The notes beneath the pieces are model-generated. The model searched no databases and was not told where the DNA came from. It saw only the letters and a program-made list of their open reading frames with translations. A DNA stretch of 64,000 bases, taken from contig JAJJXM010000081.1 of assembly GCA_024516155.1 (NCBI GenBank), forward strand, positions 124,001-188,000, read 5' to 3'. Positions within the stretch are counted from its first letter, which is position 1, and each line of letters starts with the position of its first letter. Source of the DNA: Pyronema omphalodes (lineage: Eukaryota; Ascomycota; Pezizomycetes; Pezizales; Pyronemataceae). Both the position numbers and the translations under genes were made by a program. Positions 1 through 8,703 of the stretch are shown here, piece by piece.

Positions 1-1402
1 CGTCTCGGATTCGTGTTAGGATTAGTCGTACGTGGTCACGATGTTGTTGCAAATTGTCGGAGTAAATTAAAATATCATCTAGGTATGCGATACAAAATAT
101 GTCGAGATAGTCGCTGAGTACTTCATTCATCCAACGCTGGAATGACGCTGGTGCATTGGTCAATCCGAAAGGCATTACTAGGTATTCATAGAGACCGTAT
201 TTCGTCCGAAAAGCGGTTTTCCATTCATCCCCCTTGGCTATCCGCAAGTTGTGATATGCGTCTCTTACATCTAACTTGGTGTAGATTTTTGCTTTTGATA
301 GTCGATCCAAGGCTTCTCCAATCAATGGCAGCGGAGTTCGGTCTTTGATGGTTATGGCATTAAGCCCCCGGTAGTCCACGCATAAGCGGAGCCCCCCGTC
401 TTTCTTTTTTACAAAATGGATTGGGGCCCCCGCCGGGGAGGTTGAGCTTCGGATCCAACCCTTTTCCAAGCTACTATCGATATATTCTTTCAGTGCTTGA
501 AGTCGGTTTTCGTCAAGAGCTCGCAATGGTTCGAACGGCGGTGATTTATTTTCAAGCAAGGGGATTTCATGGTCTTGGCGTCGATGTGGCGGTAGGACGG
601 TTTTGTTGTTGTCTCCGAACACTGCTAGATGGTCGTGGTATTCCCTTGGTACGATTTTTTCTGGTGTTTGTTGTGCCGGGGAGGTGGCTTTCTCGGCGTC
701 TTTCTTGTCCTCTGGTACGTTATTATAACGTTCGTTCGACTCATTTATGAAGAATATCTCCTCGTACGCGGAAGAAAGTTCGCTCAGCGAGTCTTCCTGG
801 TCCTCGTGGCTTTTGTTTCCTTTGCCTTGTGTTGTTTGTACGAGGTCCCGTTGGTATTGCCGTATTGCTGATTCTTCGGGAATAGTTTTGGCGTGTGGTG
901 ATTGTTCCAAGCAGTTCTTTGCACATTTCTCGGAGTCGAACGTTACTCTTCCTTCCTTCCAATCAATGTTTGGATTGTGCTTTTTTAACCATGGTAATCC
1001 CATTATTATCGGTGAGTTCCCAACAGTGATGCAGTGGAGTTTTATGTCTTCGTGATGATTGTTGATGGTTAACTTAACGGTGGTGTCGTGGGTCACTGGC
1101 CCACTTGCAATTTCTCGTCCGTCAACTGCGAGGACTCTTCTTGGGATTGTTTTTTTATTTGGGGGCAGTTTGATTTGGTACGCGTAACCTTGGTCAATGA
1201 GATTTTCTGTAGCCCCGCAGTCGACCATGGCGGTTGTATGGTGTGTCTTGTTATTTTTTCCTTGAATAGTGACTTCCAAGATAATTTTTTCGTCCCGTTC
1301 ATATCGTCCTATGCTTGATATTATGAGGGGGCGATCGGGGGGTTTTGGTTCGATGTTCTTTTTCCCCAGGAGCGGCGTCGGACTTCTTACTCCTGGGGAT
1401 CC
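1..1402 (-). CDS. Ty3/gypsy retrotransposon pol (protease and reverse transcriptase), partial
   Basis: The frame is open from just after gag to the left edge of the window, so the element continues outside. Reading along the minus strand, an aspartic protease comes first: active-site motif DCGATENLID near 1225, then the flap-distal IIMGLPWLKKHNPNIDW near 1000-960. A linker follows, then reverse transcriptase with HFVKKKDGGLRLCVDYRGLN (near 430-360), FGLTNAPASFQRWMNEVL (near 160-120) and the catalytic YLDDILIYS (near 85-60). This order and these motifs are those of Ty3/gypsy (Metaviridae-type) elements. I see no stop or frameshift in about 1.3 kb, so this copy looks recent. It has no ATG of its own and is in the -1 frame relative to gag, so it is expected as a Gag-Pol fusion made by frameshifting. 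RNase H and integrase would lie beyond the left edge. Confidence 0.93.
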
Positions 1403-1411
1403 TCTTTTCCC
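1363..1411 (-). promoter_or_regulatory. Programmed -1 ribosomal frameshift signal between gag and pol
   Basis: On the minus strand the heptamer GGGAAAA (1411-1405) lies in the gag frame as G-GGA-AAA, the canonical X-XXY-YYZ arrangement. A 5-nt spacer follows, then a perfect 10-bp stem: TCCCCAGGAG (1399-1390) pairs with CTCCTGGGGA (1372-1363) around a 17-nt loop. The gag stop codon (1389-1387) is at the start of the loop. Slipping back one base on the heptamer gives exactly the frame that encodes the protease and reverse transcriptase. The layout matches known eukaryotic -1 frameshift sites. Its efficiency is unknown. Confidence 0.85.
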
Positions 1412-2334
1412 GACTCGTCTTCTTGTACCTCTTCGCTCAGCATTGCTTCGGCTGCACGGTAGGTTCTTCTTGGAGGATAAGGTTTTTTGTTCGGGCAGCG
1501 AGCGGAAAAATGTCCTGTCTTCCCACAGTTGAAACACTCATTGTTTCGTCTTCTCTTTTCTTCTTCCATGCGGTCCTTCCCTCTCGTTCTTCGGGTTGCA
1601 TCTAATTCCATCGGTGTAGGGTCGGACATGTGGTTTTCATGCATTCGGGGGTGGCTGACATGGGTATCACGGAATTCTCGGTAGTACTGGTTGTCGTTTC
1701 GAGTTCGAAGGGTTCGGAAGTTGAATAATCTATTGTCGAGGGCAATAGATTTGTTTACGTAGTCCGTGATATTGCGTGGTCTGTCATCTAACAGGGCGAG
1801 TTGTCGTTGTACTTCCATGTTCAATCCGTCATGGAACTGATCAATGTACATTGAGTCGTTATAATCCAAATCCGCCATTAGTCTTTGGAAATCGGCCCAA
1901 TAGGCAGCAGCAGAGCGGTTTCCTTGCTTAATGTTTTTGAATTTTCGCCGTGCTACTTCCTTGCTGTCGGCTTCTCCGAAGGCTCTTCCAATAGCTGTTT
2001 TGAAATCTTTCCAGGTTTCATACTTACTTACGCCCTCCTCTTTCATTGATGGTTCGATCCATGCCCAGGCGTTTCCCCTACACCTGGCGCTGGCATAATT
2101 GACTTTTTTCGCATCCCTATCGAATTTGCTCGGTTCACAGTTGAACTTGAGCTCACATTGGATAAGGAACGCTCTTAACTTGGCTCTTTCGCCGTAATAG
2201 AGCTCGGGGTCTTCGATCTTAGGTTGACTGGACGGGGGAGGTTGATACAACTGTTGCAAGAGGGTTTGCAGTTGATCGGTCGTCATCTGGACGGGGGGAA
2301 GGGAGGCTCCCGCAGTTCCGTGAGGGGTCGTCAT
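1387..2334 (-). CDS. Ty3/gypsy Gag polyprotein
   Basis: Structural Gag of the same element. The open frame runs from 2532 to the stop at 1387, but the first in-frame ATG is at 2334, about 66 codons in, so 2334 is given as the start; non-AUG initiation upstream is possible. The N-terminal part is Pro/Ser/Thr-rich. The middle has the capsid-like pattern of retrotransposon gag proteins (KLRAFLIQCELKF, then W-rich and helical segments, then FHDGLNMEVQRQLALLD). Near the C-terminus is one zinc knuckle, CFNCGKTGHFSARC (C-X2-C-X4-H-X4-C), expected to bind RNA. The tail is acidic and ends at the frameshift signal that leads into pol. Confidence 0.9.
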   Translation of the reverse strand: MTTPHGTAGASLPPVQMTTDQLQTLLQQLYQPPPSSQPKIEDPELYYGERAKLRAFLIQCELKFNCEPSKFDRDAKKVNYASARCRGNAWAWIEPSMKEEGVSKYETWKDFKTAIGRAFGEADSKEVARRKFKNIKQGNRSAAAYWADFQRLMADLDYNDSMYIDQFHDGLNMEVQRQLALLDDRPRNITDYVNKSIALDNRLFNFRTLRTRNDNQYYREFRDTHVSHPRMHENHMSDPTPMELDATRRTRGKDRMEEEKRRRNNECFNCGKTGHFSARCPNKKPYPPRRTYRAAEAMLSEEVQEDESGKEDPQE

Positions 2335-2530
2335 TCCGGAGTTATCTTCTTCGTTCGTTGTTGGGGACTGAGGTCTCGAAGGTTGTTCTGGCGTCACTGG
2401 GCTGGCTGGTCTGGCGTAATCGCTGATAGCTTCGCCGAGATCTCGTAACTGGAAGGGATCCAGGGTTTTTTCTTGTGCGGACGGTCGTTCTTTGGGTGTG
2501 TCGGGTACCTCGGGGGGAGACGCAATCAAA

Positions 2531-2962
2531 TGTTAGGTACGCCACGCAGATATCGATATCTGAGGGAGGCGACACACAAAGGTACGTTGATTCTTTCGTT
2601 GGTACCTATCAAGGTAGGCTGGCTGTCTTCTTGGTAGCGTGGCCGGTTGGGAGGGAGAAGTGATAGGTGGTGATGGAAGGGGTTAGGGTTGGGGCTTTGG
2701 GGTTTTTGCGTGATCTCGTTCAGCACACGGACAGACAATCTTTGAGTGGTCAAGGTAAGTTGGGGTGAAAGGTAATTGATTGCGTGAAGACTAAATACAG
2801 CGTTCCTCCCTTCTCCTTTTATATATCCATTAATCTCCTCCTTTTCCTCGTAACCCGAGGGGCTCATGCCCAGCAGTCCGACCCCCGGAGCTTCCCATAA
2901 TTCCCGTAAGTCTTCACGCCCCTTTGTTTCCCATACTAACTAACTAATAATAATTACAAACA
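2531..2962 (-). repeat. Probable 5' LTR of the gypsy element (432 bp)
   Basis: On the minus strand this stretch begins TGTTTGTAATTATT and ends ACCTAACA, so it has TG...CA termini. It contains a TATA box, TATATAAAA, at about 2825-2817, and directly precedes the gag frame. The partner LTR lies outside the window, so the boundaries rest on termini and position only. No clear tRNA primer-binding site follows it; the gag frame is open almost immediately after the LTR. Confidence 0.6.
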
Positions 2963-3500
2963 TATACCTGCTAAATAATCGCGTATCCTTTTTCTGGTTT
3001 CTCCCTATTTCTCCTCACCTTCCGAAACGCGCGCCTTGCTTTCCTAATCCTACGCGAGCTCTCGCGCAGCTCCGTATTCGATCCACCTTCGCGCGTCACC
3101 TTCCCGTCGCTCCCTCCTCCGCTCCTTGCCGAACCTTCTTCCGTCTCTTGTTCCCAGCTCGGCTGAGCTCCACCGAGCTCCACCGAGCTCCACCGAGCTC
3201 CACTGAGCTGTGTTACCTTCCTCGCCGTATCCTCCGGAGCTCCCCATAGCTCACCGAAGCTGTACCGAAGCTTCGCCGAACTCCGTCCTGCTTCATCTCG
3301 CTTTCCTTCGTCCCACCTCGTTCCACGTCTTCCCCGACGACCTTCTTGTTCCTTTTTCCTCCTTGACCCTGCGACCTTCTTGTTCCTTTTTCCTCCTTGT
3401 CCCCCGTGGTCTTCTTGTTCCTTTGTTATTCTCGTCGTCCCGTGGTAGCCAAGTACCACACCGTTACCGTGATTCCCAACGCCCATGTGATTGCTGACGC
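2963..3500. repeat. GC-rich low-complexity spacer with short tandem repeats
   Basis: Compositionally unlike its AT-rich surroundings. It contains four or five near-identical copies of an about 10-bp CACCGAGCTC unit at about 3168-3205, and two copies of a TTCTTGTTCCTTTTTCCTCC motif at about 3342-3395. A minus-strand frame is open over 2971-3486 but encodes only Arg/Glu/Gly-rich repeats, so I do not call a gene. It may be unique flank between two transposons or an eroded LTR or leader. Confidence 0.5.
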
Positions 3501-3599
3501 AACCATGGCTCCTATCAACATGTCATTGTTGATTCTTGACACCTATTCATGGAATAGATCGATGGGGGCTGGATGTAGTCGCAATACGTGAGAGGTAAT

Positions 3600-5830
3600 G
3601 TGATAATGCATGGTATCGGAAATATCAAGGTCATAGGTATAAGTTCCAATGATTTAATAACAGCGCAGGGACCAAGATGTTCATTAGGCGGTCACATATA
3701 TAGGTGACGGCTTCCTAGATTACGGGCATCGTTACCAATTACGGTTCAAGAGCTGAAGGAGGATGTCGACAGGGAGGAGCTGTTGACAGATTCCTTGTGG
3801 CGGGCTTGAGTGTATTCTATTTCCAAATGAAAGACATCATGGATGTCGGACATCTGTTCTTCTATTTTTTCTGCTTGTATTCCCTTGAGATTGTCAGTCC
3901 GAATGTATAGTGGAAGGAACACCTCGGCTAGTGTTGGTGCATTGCATTAGATGGGGAGAAAGACGTGGTGTCAGAAATTTGCTCGTTGGCTGCGAATTTG
4001 GCTGGCTGGAGTAACTGCTTCCAGTCATCATGGAGGTATAACACATGGAGCCGAAGGCACTGTTTGGTTACCGTATGCATTCTCTGAATCTGGCGACCAC
4101 TTTTGGTGTCCAGGCGATGATATTAGCTGTCTTGATGCCCATGCAACTTGCTAGGCGTTTCTAGAAACGCGCTATGAACTGCAGGCCATTGTCAGATGCC
4201 GATGGATCTAGGAGTGCGCCAAGCTCAAAGTTGTTGTCTAGGAGCAATTGTGCGTAACCTTCGGAATCGATGGAGGACCTGAGAGCACCAAACAATGCTG
4301 AGTGGTCATGGGAGAGACTACGGCATATATGGCGTCAAACCCCTTGGACTGAGCAACTCTTGTGAGGAAGTTCATGGTGATGTGCTGCCACATGTTGTGG
4401 GACAGTGGTAGGGGCTTGAGCGTACTGTACGGCACCTGCTGTATGGACTTGTTATCTTTACCTCTGTGGCATTTCAAGACGCCCTGATTCACAGCCGTCC
4501 TCATGGAAAGCCTGCTGTAAGTACCAGAAAGAGGTTCAATGTTTATCGCACCGCCGGGGTGGCCCAAAGTAGGTTGGTAGTGGCAAGCGTGGATTACTCG
4601 GAGGCATAGCGTTTCCAACCTGGGTACGTACATGAAGTGGCTGTAGTACCATGAGTTCTGCAGCGAAGAGCAGCCAGCGAATGATATGCCCTTGTATATC
4701 CATCTTGCATCTTGCAGCACTTCTAGCACTCGGTTTGAGAATGGGACCCTTTGTTTGCCTCCTTGGAATATAAGCTCAGAACAAGGGGATGCGACCCGGA
4801 TCCGGGGGAAGATGTACTATTGAAAGTTGTGGGGTTTCAAGACGGCTTGCTGGGTTGCCGGTAACAGTTCTTGCACTGATACCAGAACTTCTCCAGACTG
4901 TCAGGTCAAGACATCTGGATAGCCACTTAACGTGACCAGGCCATGCGCAATTGCCAAGTTGAACCAGGACGAAGATTCCAACCGATGTGCTGGACTTTGG
5001 TTCAAGAAGTTCATCACTATGAAGTATTCCATATTTGTATCGTGGGTCAACACTTTTATCAGGAAGGCGGAGCGTCTAGGTGAGCGTGCTACTGCCGGAC
5101 GCAGCACACTATGGCCAATAGGTACCTATCATGAATCTCGTGATTATATTCCGCTGGAGAATGTTTTTCGAATAGGGGGCCACGGGTGCCATGCATTGTG
5201 GTTTTCATATTGAGAGAGCATGACGGCTGATACATAAACTCAGCCAGCCATTTGAACTATGCTTGGTCAGTTGTAATCGAAGTGTCTCAGAGTAGCGTTG
5301 GTGAAGAAAGAGGTTTTCAGGCAATCAAATGCTCTCCCTCCTATGTTTTCATGAATTCTGTCGATGGTGGAACCACTGTGGAGTAGTTATCGATGTAACA
5401 ACGTTAAACGTTCCCAGATCCTAAAAAGGCTTGGATGTGGTCCACATTCCCGAGTTCTTGCCGACTCTTCACAGTTTCTACTTTTGATTCCAGCGCACGG
5501 CAGTGTCTGCAGTGGATGTTGGATCTGAGCTATTGAACTTTATGTATCGCGAACTAGCACTTTGCTTGCCTCAAGTGAGGTTTCTCCAGGTGAAGTCATT
5601 TGAGGGGTTTAATACATGGTTGGTATGTTTCTCAGTCTCTTCTGGGTTGATGGATATATGGTAACACTCTGTAAGTATAAGCAAGTGAACGTTTGTGATC
5701 TTCTTCATGGTGTATCACTGTTGTTCGTCCTTATTTCAAGGGCAAGTCAACACCCTGAGGTAAGACTCCCTTCAACTTCTCCATTGTCGGAGGTCCCAGA
5801 CCGACAGTCAATAATCGTTTCGATGCCTTA
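3600..5830 (-). pseudogene. Decayed Ty3/gypsy pol (RT end, RNase H, integrase)
   Basis: Conceptual translation of the minus strand, read through stops and frame changes, follows gypsy pol order. Near 5700-5640 is the stretch after the RT catalytic motif (ISINPEETEKHTNHVLN). Near 5480-5400 is the RT thumb/connection pattern (VDHIQAFLGSGNV). Near 5330-4900 is RNase H (AFDCLKTSFFTNATLRHFDYN, later THDTNMEYFIVMNFLNQSPAHR). Integrase then follows with a zinc-finger region (LGHPGGAI, 4600-4560), PYSTLKPLPLSHNMWQHITMNF (about 4430-4360) and ASDNGLQFIARF (about 4205-4165). The integrase C-terminal part reaches about 3640. Many stops replace Trp, Arg or Gln codons, a pattern compatible with repeat-induced point mutation. 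The longest surviving open stretch is 4238-4729. It lies in the same orientation as the intact element to its left but is far older. Confidence 0.8.
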
Positions 5831-6927
5831 GGCTGGGAGTCTCCTCAGGGCCTTTCGGGCAGTCACGAATAATGTGACGTGGGTAGCCTGACTTCCCGTT
5901 GGGGTTCCTGTGTCAGGATTTCTTCTTCTTTTTTGGGGTTTGAAAAGTTCCCCGTAGCGTCTCATAACTTCACACATTATACCGTGTAACACATGCAATC
6001 AAGGATACATCCTGAATCAGGCAATTTAAGAATCCAGCATGATAATCAACGGTTGGAAGATCATGACCACATTTGCACCTGTACGTAGGCATCTCCAATA
6101 AGGTGACTTCTATTCCCAAGGAAACGTACACCTTTAACATCAGAAGGTTGCACAACATGTCTCCCTCTGAATGTAGAGACGACAATATGTGAAGACGTTA
6201 CTAGTGCACAGGACAGGTTACATGTTGTATGAGCCAGGTATGTAAGTCTTGTAATGTTTCAATGGTCTTTCTCTGGCCTGTGCGAGAGAATGAATCTTCC
6301 TGCCAATGTCAATCAGGCCACGATGCTGTAGTACATGATCTGGCGCAATCAAGATGTTCTTTCTCCTCAAGCATTGCCCAGCCACCGAAATACTACAGAT
6401 ACACAATGAACCTGCATGCCGTACAACATGGACAGTGGAGTGAGTAATTGTGTGGAGTCTCTCAGAGACATTTCAACAAACAGTCCTGAGACGTTGCGTT
6501 TCATGAAATCGATGACTAGTCGGTCACTGGGAGAAATATTGGATCCGCCCCCTTCGCAGCACATCTTCTGTGTATGTCTTCGCATTCGTGATGCCGAATC
6601 GTAATGCAATTTCCCAGATCAGCTCCATATATATAATTTTGTTCCTCAATGTCCATTGTATATAGATCGCAAAACAATCATGGCATTGAGCAGCAGTAAT
6701 CCCAGAATACAGGCCCACTACTGTGGAGACGTAGTTCAGAATGCCTCTGGAATGATGGTGGCGAATCTGCGCCGTATTGTACGTGATCTACTCGTCACCT
6801 CTGTTATATACACCCTGAAGCAGGGTTAGACTACCCATCCGTCGGTGAGCTCAGCGGAACCTTACTGGTTTCTGCTTGAGCACCAAATCCTCAATGTTCA
6901 AAGCTATATGCTCAATACGGTCAGTGT
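5831..6927. other. No gene recognised
   Basis: AT-leaning DNA with only short chance frames on both strands. It may include the eroded gag/protease end of the neighbouring decayed gypsy element, but I find no diagnostic motif. Confidence 0.4.
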
Positions 6928-6940
6928 TCATGCCACGCTG
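6928..6940. repeat. Left target-site duplication of the SINE
   Basis: TCATGCCACGCTG, identical over 13 bp to 7263-7275, immediately before the SINE 5' end. Confidence 0.85.
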
Positions 6941-7262
6941 CAGGGGGCGGCCCCAGTAGTGTAGTGGTATAATTCCCTGCATTGCACAAGAAAGCAACGG
7001 GTTCGAATCCCGTGTCGCTCCCACAGGTTTCCTTGGCAAACCAGGGTTTGCCCTCCAAAGGGAGGTTTACCTGGTGCTCAGGATAAGCAGTCACTCTCCG
7101 GGGTGAAAGGGTACTTGACATATGTCAAGGGCGGCCCCGCTTACCTGATCTATACCTCCATAGGTGTAGACAAGCGTTGGAATATTTGGGAAATGTAATA
7201 TTAGTATTACGACTGTCATAACCTTAAGGTTGCATACAGAAATGAAATTATTATTATTATTA
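6941..7262 (+). mobile_element. tRNA-derived SINE with (ATT)n tail
   Basis: A 322-bp insertion bounded by perfect 13-bp target-site duplications. The 5' part resembles a tRNA: RNA polymerase III A box TAGTGTAGTGG (6957-6967) and a perfect B box GGTTCGAATCC (7000-7010), 32 bp apart, which is normal tRNA spacing. The clover-leaf itself is degraded (no proper anticodon stem), so this is not a functional tRNA gene. The body holds a strong hairpin (CCAGG...CCCTCC-AAA-GGGAGG...CCTGG, about 7040-7076), a perfect 16-bp palindrome CTTGACATATGTCAAG (7114-7129), and GGGCGGCCCC twice (6945-6954 and 7129-7138). The 3' end is five ATT repeats. It would depend on a LINE for retrotransposition. Confidence 0.87.
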
Positions 7263-7275
7263 TCATGCCACGCTG
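7263..7275. repeat. Right target-site duplication of the SINE
   Basis: TCATGCCACGCTG, identical to 6928-6940, directly after the (ATT)n tail. Its first three bases are the complement of the stop codon of the minus-strand gene that ends here. Confidence 0.85.
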
Positions 7276-8263
7276 TCGCCCATCACACCGACCAACAATG
7301 CCATCGCTATCTCTGTCTTAACTCTCTCCATCAAATGAAAGGGAACAATACAAATCAGATGTTCATAGGGAACAGGATGCTTTGTTCGTAAGATCAACTG
7401 TAGCTTACAGTGGAATCTGACCATGATACGGTAATGAAGAAACGAATATGTCCTCTGCAGGTATTCTTTCAAGAACTGTGAGCTGTTGATATTTCTGCCA
7501 TTAGCGCGGGTCCTTCACATGTGCAAGACCTCATGACTTTAAGACGGGGACGATCTTACATCCTTGCCACAGTGTGAACAGTAAAAGTGGCCACATTAGG
7601 TGTTCCATGTCTTGGAAAATCCTGGACACCATTGACCCACTCCTTGACCTGTGCGGGGTCAAGGCGCAGAAGGACTTCAACTCTAATGTTGTCTATTGCT
7701 TGAGAACGGGGAGCAAGGATGTGGAAAACTTGCGGATGTTTAGAATGTGCCAAGATCTTGAGCACTCGTCTGGCACCATGAGATGCTGATCGGGCCCCAG
7801 GGTGCGAAGGTAGGAGCTGACATTGATTCTGAAAGGAAAGAAAAGAGAATGACTTGAACAGTGGACTTGACCAGATGATCATTGGTACAAGGACCATGAA
7901 TGGCGGCCGTTGACATACGGAGCACAGAGAGTGGCAGAGTGCAGAGGTAGAAGATGACAGTCCGATGCCATGTGAAGCGACAAAAAGTCTAAATGATCCG
8001 GAGGTGCAATGTAAGCTGATGATTCCGAAGATTGGGGGATGTGGACGAATCTTATACCACCAGTTGTGGCGCGGCGAAATTCTATCCCCTGCTGAATTGC
8101 CGGCTTTCCGTCCGTCTGCGCAATCATTTAGTTCGTCATCTGTTATTACGACGTCGAACACGTCATTGGCACGATAAGACCAACCGCGCCCAACAATTTG
8201 ACCCAAGCTCCGCTGAGAATTCTTCTCATCCTCTGCAGCTCTGTTCACCTGCTGCTGATACAT
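7263..8263 (-). CDS. Gene of unknown function, 2 exons, SINE inserted at its stop codon
   Basis: Model: exon 1 8263-7560, intron 7559-7483 (GTAAGA donor, GCTAAT branch, ACAG acceptor), exon 2 7482-7263; 307 aa, phase-consistent. I do not recognise the family. The C-terminal part of exon 1 (HPGARSAS, RVLKIL, VEVLLRLDPAQVKEW, then TPNV) has a diverged relative at 58.6 kb in which aligned codons often differ only synonymously, which supports this frame. Exon 2 encodes a hydrophobic/basic stretch starting SQFLKEYLQRTYSFLHYR. The 5' half of exon 1 reads less convincingly and may hide another intron or a different start. The TGA stop is inside the SINE target duplication, so the insertion keeps the protein intact but replaces its 3' UTR. 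Confidence 0.42.
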
Positions 8264-8607
8264 CAGGCTGCAGGACGCGTATAGAATGTTTGTTCCCTAT
8301 ACTCTGAATAAACGTGGCGTCTGAAACGGAATGGAGCTGACGTACTTCCATCCCGGAATACCATGCAGCGTTTATTGCGTGGCTCGCAAGTCGTCATTAG
8401 TAGCCCAAGCGTTACGTAGACGGTAAAAGAACCACCTCTGCCGCTACCTACTTACGTGCTGTTGTGCCGTTTTTGATATACGCTGATGAATATTTCGTCG
8501 TCAACATCTCGCTTGACGCATCTCCAGACGCTTATGATGTGGTAGTCGTCTTCGTAACGCAATAGCGTCCGGGTCCGTTATCAAAGACTTTTGCCTGGGT
8601 CGTTTGT

Positions 8608-8703
8608 TGACGTCATTGGCAATGGTTTACGACAGCCGGGACACATCATGACTCGACTGTTTTATCGCCGGGATTCCTTCATTCTCTCTCTGTGCTGACG
8701 TCA
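8608..8703. promoter_or_regulatory. Two CRE-type TGACGTCA palindromes, 88 bp apart
   Basis: Perfect TGACGTCA at 8608-8615 and again at 8696-8703. This is the binding sequence of bZIP ATF/CREB-type factors known in fungi. They lie 345 and 433 bp upstream of the minus-strand gene starting at 8263, so they could serve it; no binding is shown. Confidence 0.35.

Noticed and set aside
2971..3486. A 171-aa minus-strand protein
   Set aside because: The frame is open because of short GC-rich tandem repeats; the product is Arg/Glu/Gly repeats without gene features.
6951..7022. A tRNA gene
   Set aside because: A and B boxes are perfect, but anticodon and acceptor stems do not pair, and the segment is the head of a SINE flanked by target-site duplications.
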